The notes beneath the pieces were generated by a model that saw only the letters and a program-made list of their open reading frames with translations, made no database searches and was not told where the DNA came from. Shown piece after piece: positions 1 to 5,217 of a DNA stretch of 5,485 nt. The position numbers were made by a program, and so were the translations under genes. Within the stretch, counting starts at the first letter, position 1. Each line of letters opens with the position of its first letter. Origin of the DNA: Candidatus Omnitrophota bacterium (GTDB taxonomy: Bacteria > Omnitrophota > Koll11 > VGKN01); contig VGKN01000118.1 of NCBI GenBank assembly GCA_016867055.1, forward strand, positions 1 through 5,485. Reading direction: 5' to 3'.

Positions 1-73
1 GAGATATAGCCTCCATAGTTCCCTGTATGAGTTTTCCAGACTTATCCCTTGCCTTATAGCGATATATCTCCAT
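1..73 (-). CDS. pilC: Type IV pilus inner-membrane platform protein PilC (GspF family), N-terminal fragment
   Basis: Only the first 24 codons lie in the window; the gene runs off the left edge. The visible peptide begins MEIYRYKARDKSGKLIQGTM. This is the typical opening of PilC/GspF proteins, which start with a short strand followed by Y-K-A-R-D-x-x-G-K and then a G-T/E segment. In the family, PilC is a polytopic inner-membrane protein that couples the cytoplasmic ATPases PilB and PilT to pilin assembly and disassembly. The ATG lies inside the end of pilB in another frame, a 20-nt overlap. A GGTGAG Shine-Dalgarno-like run sits only 1-2 nt before it, so pilC is probably translated by coupling to pilB. 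The pilB-pilC order is the usual one for pilus loci. The call rests on about 24 residues plus position, so a GspF-type secretion homologue cannot be excluded. Confidence 0.85.
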   Translation of the reverse strand, partial: MEIYRYKARDKSGKLIQGTMEAIS

Positions 74-1754
74 ACTCACCTGTCACTCTTATTGCCTCTT
101 CAAGAGTGGTTAGTTTCTTCTTCACCTTATTTATACCATCCTCCCTTAGAGTCTTCATACCCGATGAAATTGCAGCCTTTCTTAAATCATCCAAGGGCGC
201 CTTGTTTATAGTAAGTTGCCTTATCCTCTCATCAAGACACATAAGCTCAAATATGCCGAGCCTTCCCTTATATCCTGTACCCATACACTCTCCACAACCC
301 TTTCCCCTTGCTAATGGGATATGTTCTTTTATTCCCGCTTTATGTAAAATCTCATCCTGGACATAGTATTCTTCTTTGCAATTAGGACATATAAATCTCA
401 CGAGTCTCTGCGCCACAACCCCTATAAGACTTGAGGAAACCAAGAAGGGCTCAACCCCCATATCTATGAGTCTGGTTATGGCGCTTGGCGCATCATTTGT
501 ATGCAATGTACTAAAAACCAGATGGCCGGTCAGCGCCGCCTGTATGGCAATCTCTGCGGTTGGAAGGTCCCGTATCTCTCCCACCATTATTATATCGGGG
601 TCTTGCCTTAAGATTGAACGAAGCCCATTTGCGAAAGTTATACCTGCCTTTGGATTTACCTGGGTTTGTCTTATAAGGGGTAGTTTGTATTCAACAGGGT
701 CCTCTATTGTAATTACATTTTTTTCAGCAGAGTTTATACTGCTTAAAGAAGCATATAAGGTTGTGGTTTTTCCACTTCCTGTGGGACCAGTTACAAGAAT
801 AATCCCATGGGGCATTTTTATCAATTCTTTATATACAGCAAATACCTCCTCTGAGAAACCAAGCTCGGATAAACCTAAAAAAAGACTCTGCCTGTCAAGA
901 AGCCTCAACACCACATTCTCTCCATATATAGTGGGGATGGTAGATACCCTTATATCTATAAGTCGCTCTTCAAATCTTATCTGGAATCTTCCATCCTGAG
1001 GAACTCTCCTTTCGGCTATGTTTAAATCGGACATAACCTTTATGCGAGAAATTATTGGTGAATAAAGATGGATAGGTGGTGAATTCACCTCTCTTAACAC
1101 ACCATCTATTCTAAAGCGCACCCTTACCTTTTGTTCTTCAGGTTCTATATGTATGTCAGATGCCCTTTGTTTTATAGCATCAAATATCATAAGATTGACC
1201 AATCTTATTACAGGTGCCTCCTCTGTCGCCTCTTTAAGTCTCTTAAGCTCCAGATCCTCCCTTGCTTCCAGAGAGCCGAACCTCTCCTTGTCTACGGACT
1301 CCGCCACTTCATTAAATGTGCCCTTTAGGCTATAGTATTGATCTAAGGAATTTTTAAGGGCTTTCTCAGTGACAATAGCAGGTTCTATTCGGAGGGATGT
1401 CTTAGTCCTTACCTCATCCAGGGCAAATATATCCTGAGGGTTAACCATACCCACTGTCAATGTATCCTTGATTCTAAAAAGGGGTATAACAAGGTGCTTC
1501 CTTGCAATTTCCTCGGGTATAATACTAATCAGGGTGGGGTCTATCAAATAATTAGTAAGGTCTATATAAGGTATGCCTGTCTTATCAGAGAGAAAATTTG
1601 CGAAGTCTTCTTCTGTGATAAAGCCGTGTTTAATCAAGACCTTTTCAAGTGGCGCTTCTGTCTCTTTGGCTTCTTCCTGTGCCTGTTTTAGCTGTGTTTC
1701 TGTTATTATTCCTTGTTCCAATAAATATTTTTCAATTGATAGTTTCTGCTTCAT
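54..1754 (-). CDS. pilB: Type IV pilus assembly (extension) ATPase PilB, GspE/PulE family
   Basis: 566 residues, full length for PilB/GspE. This cytoplasmic hexameric ATPase powers pilus extension through the PilC platform. Residues about 5-145 form an N-terminal MshEN/GspE_N domain with two helical repeats (around 6-30 and 35-60) followed by the GIPYIDL segment. The N2 and catalytic domains follow from about 178. Seen motifs: Walker A GPTGSGKT (323-330), Asp box ITIEDPVEY (348-356), Walker B DPDIIMVGEIRD (385-396), His box GHLVFSTLHTN (410-420), and a zinc-binding Cys quartet C456, C459, C487, C490. The tetracysteine site and the MshEN domain favour PilB over PilT. The start ATG overlaps the end of kdsC by 23 nt, with an AGG run 7 nt upstream, and the 3' end overlaps pilC by 20 nt. 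The c-di-GMP motif R-L-G of MshEN reads S-I-E and P-L-E in the two repeats, so nucleotide sensing is uncertain. A type II secretion GspE is the main alternative, but the pilT and pilC neighbours argue for pili. Confidence 0.95.
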   Translation of the reverse strand: MKQKLSIEKYLLEQGIITETQLKQAQEEAKETEAPLEKVLIKHGFITEEDFANFLSDKTGIPYIDLTNYLIDPTLISIIPEEIARKHLVIPLFRIKDTLTVGMVNPQDIFALDEVRTKTSLRIEPAIVTEKALKNSLDQYYSLKGTFNEVAESVDKERFGSLEAREDLELKRLKEATEEAPVIRLVNLMIFDAIKQRASDIHIEPEEQKVRVRFRIDGVLREVNSPPIHLYSPIISRIKVMSDLNIAERRVPQDGRFQIRFEERLIDIRVSTIPTIYGENVVLRLLDRQSLFLGLSELGFSEEVFAVYKELIKMPHGIILVTGPTGSGKTTTLYASLSSINSAEKNVITIEDPVEYKLPLIRQTQVNPKAGITFANGLRSILRQDPDIIMVGEIRDLPTAEIAIQAALTGHLVFSTLHTNDAPSAITRLIDMGVEPFLVSSSLIGVVAQRLVRFICPNCKEEYYVQDEILHKAGIKEHIPLARGKGCGECMGTGYKGRLGIFELMCLDERIRQLTINKAPLDDLRKAAISSGMKTLREDGINKVKKKLTTLEEAIRVTGEYGDISL

Positions 1755-2313
1755 TTTTGTACCTATTTGTTATTTCTTCCCATTTATCCTGACTCTTTAA
1801 TATAAGTTCTATCACTTCCCTAACAGCACCCTTTCCACCCTCCCTTTTGGTTATATAGTGACAATTCTCTCTTATCTCTCTAACTGCGTTTGGAACGCTC
1901 ACTGCAAAACCCACCCTTTTCATTACAGATAAATCAATGAGTTCATCTGCAATAAAACATATCTCCTCATCCTTAAGTCTAAATTTTTTTAATACCTTGG
2001 TATAAACCTTCAATTTATCCTGTGAGTTCTGATATATCTTTGTTATCTGCATATCCCTGGCACGCCTTTTCACAATCTTAGAAGCCTTTGCAGTTACAAT
2101 AACTGTGGGTATCCTTGCCTTCTTTAAAAGAACCAATCCAAAGCCATCGTATACATTAAAACTTTTAAGCTCATCCCCAAAATTATCATATATAATAAAA
2201 CCGTTGGTCAACACCCCATCCACATCCAGCATAAGAAGTTTTATCTTCTTAGCCCTTTCATAGAGTTTGGAAAGTTCAATTAAATCTCTATTTTCTTTTA
2301 AAATATCTTTCAT
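1732..2313 (-). CDS. kdsC: 3-deoxy-D-manno-octulosonate 8-phosphate phosphatase KdsC (HAD family, tetrameric C0 type)
   Basis: 193 residues, close to the family's usual 170-190. KdsC hydrolyses Kdo-8-phosphate to Kdo and phosphate in the cytoplasm, the step between KdsA and KdsB. Residues 1-24 are a helical leader. HAD motif I is LDVDGVLT (29-36), with nucleophile D30 and acid/base D32. NVYDGFG (53-59) is the family's substrate-loop signature. The motif II region reads IVTAKAS (72-78), where relatives usually have ITGRxS. K100 is in the motif III position. Motif IV reads IADELID (121-127), where relatives usually have IGDDLxD; the metal-binding D123 and D127 remain. The C-terminal YITKREGGKGAVREV (153-167) matches the conserved GGRGAVRE tail. 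The ATG has no clear Shine-Dalgarno sequence and follows a 202-bp repeat-bearing gap, while the 3' end overlaps pilB by 23 nt. The variants at motifs II and IV are conservative and activity is probably kept. Confidence 0.93.
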   Translation of the reverse strand: MKDILKENRDLIELSKLYERAKKIKLLMLDVDGVLTNGFIIYDNFGDELKSFNVYDGFGLVLLKKARIPTVIVTAKASKIVKRRARDMQITKIYQNSQDKLKVYTKVLKKFRLKDEEICFIADELIDLSVMKRVGFAVSVPNAVREIRENCHYITKREGGKGAVREVIELILKSQDKWEEITNRYKNEAETIN

Positions 2314-2340
2314 ATCAAAAACAAATGTTAAGGTTCAGAT

Positions 2341-2368
2341 ATATTAGCGAAGAACTCTCCCGAACGAA
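2341..2368 (-). promoter_or_regulatory. Possible weak promoter ahead of kdsC
   Basis: Reading the minus strand, TAATAT (2346-2341) resembles a -10 box. TTCGTT (2368-2363) is a poor -35 match, with a 16-nt spacer. Transcription from here would start about 20 nt before the kdsC ATG. It falls inside repeat-like sequence, has only a partial -35 and no TG extension, so it may be chance. It is listed because the gap between kdsD and kdsC is the only place in the window long enough for an internal promoter. Confidence 0.2.
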
Positions 2369-2383
2369 GCAACTCAAGAGAGT
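2354..2383. repeat. Small inverted repeat in the kdsD-kdsC gap
   Basis: ACTCTC (2354-2359) faces GAGAGT (2378-2383) across an 18-nt loop that contains TCCCGAACGAAGC. The heptamer TCCCGAA occurs here at 2358-2364, again at 2396-2402, and inverted at 2426-2432, so the three segments of this gap share sequence. On the minus strand the unit reads GAGTTGCTTCGTTCGGGAG, which resembles the GATTGCTTCG-type intergenic repeats I recall from many environmental genomes. That resemblance is from memory and has not been searched. Confidence 0.4.
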
Positions 2384-2395
2384 GTAACTTTGGGA

Positions 2396-2432
2396 TCCCG
2401 AAGTAGTTCTGAATCAGTCACTACATTCGGGA
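2396..2432. repeat. Imperfect palindrome (hairpin) in the kdsD-kdsC gap
   Basis: TCCCGAAGTAGT (2396-2407) pairs with ACTACATTCGGGA (2420-2432). This gives twelve base pairs with a single bulged base and a 12-nt loop (TCTGAATCAGTC). The stem would form in the transcript just upstream of kdsC. No run of T follows it on the minus strand, so it is not a classical intrinsic terminator. It looks more like a REP-type intergenic element or an mRNA-processing or stability hairpin. Confidence 0.6.
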
Positions 2433-2487
2433 AAAGTGCAAAGCGCAAAACTGAAACTTAAAGTCTTAAACCTTGCGCTCCAACTTT
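2433..2487. repeat. Imperfect inverted repeat just downstream of kdsD
   Basis: AAAGTGCAAAGCGCAA (2433-2448) is mirrored by TTGCGCTCCAACTTT (2473-2487). The result is a 7-bp stem (AGCGCAA/TTGCGCT), a 4/3-nt internal loop, then a 5-bp stem (AAAGT/ACTTT). The 24-nt loop carries a small TTAA-AGTC-TTAA turn. The region to about 2510 continues with similar CTTT/AAAC words, so the whole segment is a low-complexity repeat built of AAAGT and TTTGCGC units. It abuts the next hairpin with no spacer. It could slow RNA decay of the upstream kdsB-kdsA-kdsD message; this is inference. Confidence 0.55.
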
Positions 2488-2515
2488 GCATTTTTCGCTT
2501 TAAACTTTGATTTAT

Positions 2516-3475
2516 TTAAACCAGTCCTTCCTTCAACAAATCTTGCACATCCAAAAGCCCTACCAATCTATTCTTCTCATCAATTACGGGCACCTCATCT
2601 ATCTTCTTTTCTCTTAAGATTCTTAATGCCTCTGCTGCAAGGCTGCCCCTTTTTATAGTAATAGGATTTTTTGTCATCACCTCTTTTATTTTCCGTTCTA
2701 ATATGTTGGGTTTAGTCTCTATGTGTCTCCGAAGGTCGCCATCTGTAAATATCCCAACAAGAACCCCTTTATCATCCACAATACAGGCACAACCTGCACG
2801 TGCACCAGTTATCATAAGAAGGACTTTTTTTACAGGGGTATCTGCCCTAACAATAGGATTTTCTCTCCCCTTTCTCATTATATCCTCCACCCTTAACAGG
2901 AGTCTCTTACCAAGACTTCCGCCAGGATGAAAAAAGGCGAAATCTTCAATCTTGAATCCCTTTTTCTCTGCCACCGCCAAAGCCAATGCATCGCCCATCG
3001 CAAGGGTTGCTGTAGTGCTTGCTGTCGGAGCAAGCCCTAAAGGACAGGCCTCTTCCTTTACAGATACATCCAGAACAAAATCACTAAATTTAGCAAGCGT
3101 TGATCTTGCATTCCCTGTAAATGAAATGAGTTTAGCGCCTATCTTCTTTATGGTCGGAAGAAGTTTCGTAATCTCCTCGGTTTCTCCGCTGTTTGAAATG
3201 GCTATAACAATATCCTCTTTTGTAACCCTTCCTAAATCTCCATGAATTGCCTCTGCAGGATGAATCCAAAGGCTGGGCGTTCCCGTAGAGGATAACGTGG
3301 CAGATATCTTCTGGGCGATAATGCCGGGCTTTCCCATACCGGTTACAACTATCCTGCTACGGCAGTTACATAACATCTCAACCGCCTGTTCAAATTCTTT
3401 ATCTATCCTCCCCATAAGAGATTTAATAGCATCTGCCTCAATTCTTAAAACCTCTTTAGCCCTTTTTTTAACCAT
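2516..3475 (-). CDS. kdsD: D-arabinose-5-phosphate isomerase KdsD/KpsF/GutQ (SIS + two CBS domains)
   Basis: 319 residues, close to E. coli KdsD at 328. It interconverts ribulose-5-phosphate and arabinose-5-phosphate in the cytoplasm, the first committed supply step for Kdo. The SIS sugar-isomerase domain covers about 38-170, with GMGKPG (46-51), SNSGETEE (94-101), EEACPLGLAPT (141-151) and FHPGGSLG (182-189). Mapped with a constant 10-residue offset to E. coli KdsD, the catalytic set K59, E111, E152 and H193 corresponds to K49, E101, E142 and H183, and all are present. Two CBS repeats follow, about 197-255 (GIFTDGDLRR at 241-250) and 266-319. The ATG lies 8 nt after the kdsA stop, with no strong Shine-Dalgarno sequence, suggesting coupling to kdsA. 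Paralogues KpsF and GutQ catalyse the same reaction; placement beside kdsA and kdsB supports the LPS-dedicated enzyme. Confidence 0.95.
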   Translation of the reverse strand: MVKKRAKEVLRIEADAIKSLMGRIDKEFEQAVEMLCNCRSRIVVTGMGKPGIIAQKISATLSSTGTPSLWIHPAEAIHGDLGRVTKEDIVIAISNSGETEEITKLLPTIKKIGAKLISFTGNARSTLAKFSDFVLDVSVKEEACPLGLAPTASTTATLAMGDALALAVAEKKGFKIEDFAFFHPGGSLGKRLLLRVEDIMRKGRENPIVRADTPVKKVLLMITGARAGCACIVDDKGVLVGIFTDGDLRRHIETKPNILERKIKEVMTKNPITIKRGSLAAEALRILREKKIDEVPVIDEKNRLVGLLDVQDLLKEGLV

Positions 3476-3483
3476 TTCTTACT

Positions 3484-4311
3484 TTAATAACCTTTTATAA
3501 TAGAATCTATCTTTTTAAGTTGTATCAAAAGTTTCTTAAGTTGACTCAAATCTATCATATTAGGCCCATCGCACAATGCCTTATCAGGGTTTATATGAAC
3601 CTCCAAAAAAATACCATCACAGCCCATTGAAATAGCCGCCCTTGAAAGACCCGCCACAAACTGACGCTCGCCACCCGAAGAAGTCCCTAGGCCAGCTGGC
3701 ACCTGTACGCTGTGCGTGGCATCGTATATAATCGGATAGCCAAGGTCTTTCATTATTGGAAGAGCCCTTAGGTCACTTACAAGATTGTTATAACCAAAAC
3801 AACTGCCGCGCTCGGTAATGAGTATGTTTTTATTTCCTGTTGATTCTATCTTCTTGATTATATTTTTCACATCCCAAGGAGCAAGGAATTGCCCCTTTTT
3901 TACATTTATTACCTTTTTTGTCAAGGCAACCTCCACTAGCAAGTCCGTCTGCCTTGAAAGTAGGGCAGGCACCTGAATTATATCTAAAACCTCTTTTACA
4001 TATCTTATCTGACTTACACAGTGGACATCGCTTAATATCGGAACATCAAACCTTTCCTTTACCAAACCTAATATCCTAAGACCCTTCTTTAAACCAGGCC
4101 CTCTAAAAGAGTTTATAGAGAGCCTGTTTGCCTTATCAAAGCTTGATTTAAAGATAAGGGGTACATCCAACTCTGCGGTAATCTCCTTCAGAAGTTTTGC
4201 ATGTTCAAGGCAAGAGTTTTTACTTTCTATTACACAGGGTCCTGCGATTAAAACAAATGGATGATTATTCCCAATAGATATACCATTTACCCTTACAGTT
4301 TTATATGACAT
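3484..4311 (-). CDS. kdsA: 3-deoxy-8-phosphooctulonate (Kdo-8-P) synthase KdsA, metal-dependent class
   Basis: 275 residues, full length. This cytoplasmic TIM-barrel enzyme condenses phosphoenolpyruvate with arabinose-5-phosphate to give Kdo-8-phosphate. Signatures: LIAGPCVIES (21-30), KSSFDKANR (55-63), SFRGPG (68-73), SRQTDLL (119-125), KKGQFLAPWD (138-147), ERGSCFGYNN (167-176) and DATHSVQ (197-203). The family divides by the residue in the first motif: Cys in metal-dependent enzymes, Asn in metal-independent ones such as E. coli's. Here it is C26. With a constant offset of 15 from Aquifex aeolicus KdsA, the metal ligands C11, H185, E222 and D233 become C26, H200, E237 and D248, all present. 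The ATG has an AAGGA Shine-Dalgarno 4 nt upstream and lies within the end of the pyrG remnant frame. The stop is 8 nt before kdsD. Confidence 0.96.
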   Translation of the reverse strand: MSYKTVRVNGISIGNNHPFVLIAGPCVIESKNSCLEHAKLLKEITAELDVPLIFKSSFDKANRLSINSFRGPGLKKGLRILGLVKERFDVPILSDVHCVSQIRYVKEVLDIIQVPALLSRQTDLLVEVALTKKVINVKKGQFLAPWDVKNIIKKIESTGNKNILITERGSCFGYNNLVSDLRALPIMKDLGYPIIYDATHSVQVPAGLGTSSGGERQFVAGLSRAAISMGCDGIFLEVHINPDKALCDGPNMIDLSQLKKLLIQLKKIDSIIKGY

Positions 4312-4412
4312 GATGTCCTTTTTTGAATCTCTTCACTTGTGTCACTTGCTATACATTTTTCAAGACTTGATATTACAGCATCTGTTGCGAATATGTATTT
4401 GAGTTTGGACAT
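4293..4412 (-). pseudogene. pyrG: Decayed N-terminal remnant of CTP synthase (pyrG), 39 codons
   Basis: An ATG only 2 nt after the kdsB stop opens a 39-codon frame that ends 19 nt inside kdsA. Its residues 5-22, KYIFATDAVISSLEKCIA, match the hallmark PyrG opening KYIFVTGGVVSSLGKGIA at 12 of 18 positions without gaps. All four glycines of the nucleotide-binding loop are lost: G to D, A, E and C at residues 11, 12, 18 and 20. Each change needs one substitution at the first or second codon base. The remaining residues (IQK...I) align only weakly to the following PyrG helix, and the other roughly 500 residues are absent. CTP synthase would make the CTP that KdsB consumes, and kdsB-pyrG-kdsA is a common order in diderm bacteria, so position and sequence agree. 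It cannot be an active enzyme. It might persist as a short leader that couples kdsB translation to kdsA. The identification is from recalled family sequence, not a search. Confidence 0.72.
4316..4320 (-). promoter_or_regulatory. Ribosome binding site of kdsA, lying inside the pyrG remnant
   Basis: AAGGA on the minus strand, 4 nt before the kdsA ATG. It supports this ATG as the kdsA start. It is unusual in lying inside the decayed pyrG reading frame, whose TAA (4295-4293) falls 19 nt into kdsA. Ribosomes finishing the remnant could therefore re-initiate on kdsA. Confidence 0.6.
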
Positions 4413-4414
4413 AA

Positions 4415-5191
4415 TTATTTTACTTCCTTCTCGCTCCTGAGTAAAAACTCCTCCGCCCTCTTTAAATCCTCAGGGGTATCAATGCCTATAGTTTCATATC
4501 TTGTTTCAAAAACCTTAACTCTATACCCATTTTCAATGGCTCTCAACTGCTCAAGTCCTTCAAGTTTTTCTAAATTACCCTGCGGGAGATTCTTAAATGT
4601 AAATATAAAATCCTTGGTATAGGCATATAAACCTATATGTTTGAAATAGGCATTGTGTTTCAGAAACTCTTTACTTATAGTTTGACCTTTCATAGAATAT
4701 TCCTTTGGACAGGGAATCATTGACCTTGAGAAATATATTGCAAATTCATTCTTATCCACAATTACCTTTACTACATTCGGGTCAGAAGCTTCTTCTGGGG
4801 TTGTTATTCGTTTTCTAAGAGTTGTCATATTTAACTTTGGCTCCTGTAATAGTGCGGAGGTAACCTCATCAATCATTGAGGGTTGTATAAAAGGTTCATC
4901 TGCCTGTATATTTACTACCACCTTTACCTCTATCGGGTTTGCTATCTCTGTTATCCGGTCCGTGCCTGATAAATGTTCCTTCGCTGTCAGGGTTACCTTT
5001 GCTCCAAAATCTTTAGCTATATTAAATATCCTCTCATCATCACAGGCTATTATCAGGTCATCCAGAGTGGTTGACTTCATCGCATTTTCCCAGACATGCT
5101 GGATAACAGGCTTTCCTAAAAGTGGCTTTATCAGTTTTCCTTCAAAGCGTGTTGATGCAAACCTTGCCGGGATTATTCCTATAGCTTCCAT
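4415..5191 (-). CDS. kdsB: CMP-Kdo synthetase (3-deoxy-manno-octulosonate cytidylyltransferase) KdsB
   Basis: 258 residues, typical for KdsB (about 245-260). It transfers CMP from CTP to Kdo in the cytoplasm, giving the activated sugar used by Kdo transferase WaaA in lipid A-core assembly. The nucleotidyltransferase fold shows the N-terminal loop IPARFASTRFEGK (7-19; R10, R15, K19), HLSGTDRI (73-80), NIQADEP (94-100) with Mg-binding D98, FSRSMIP (154-160), KHIGLYAY (184-191), LEGLEQLRAIENG (210-222) and GIDTPEDL (236-243) with D238 as the second metal ligand. The family normally has G, not A, in the NxQGDEP motif. A GGAGA Shine-Dalgarno (5200-5196) lies 4 nt before the ATG, fixing the start. 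The gene begins 26 nt after the pilT stop and ends 2 nt before the pyrG remnant ATG. Confidence 0.95.
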   Translation of the reverse strand: MEAIGIIPARFASTRFEGKLIKPLLGKPVIQHVWENAMKSTTLDDLIIACDDERIFNIAKDFGAKVTLTAKEHLSGTDRITEIANPIEVKVVVNIQADEPFIQPSMIDEVTSALLQEPKLNMTTLRKRITTPEEASDPNVVKVIVDKNEFAIYFSRSMIPCPKEYSMKGQTISKEFLKHNAYFKHIGLYAYTKDFIFTFKNLPQGNLEKLEGLEQLRAIENGYRVKVFETRYETIGIDTPEDLKRAEEFLLRSEKEVK

Positions 5192-5217
5192 TTAGTCTCC
5201 AATTTTTTGTAGGATTT

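Noticed and set aside
376..999. A 207-codon open frame on the plus strand opposite pilB
   Set aside because: It is fully antisense to the conserved ATPase core of pilB and its translation shows no recognisable domain. It arises from the codon pattern of the real gene.
2396..2432. Intrinsic terminator between kdsD and kdsC
   Set aside because: A stem of 12 bp exists, but no T-run follows it in the direction of transcription and the stem has a bulge and a 12-nt loop.
2319..2510. CRISPR array or riboswitch in the gap
   Set aside because: The repeats are short, inverted and unevenly spaced with no regular spacer units, and I recognise no riboswitch core.
2473..2658. Plus-strand frame of 61 codons starting in the repeat region
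   Set aside because: Most of it is antisense to the CBS domain of kdsD and the rest is repeat sequence, so no support for a gene.
2952..3245. Plus-strand open frame of 97 codons opposite kdsD, and similar frames at 2703-2930 and 3297-3500
   Set aside because: All lie antisense to the well-conserved kdsD coding sequence and have no family-like features of their own.
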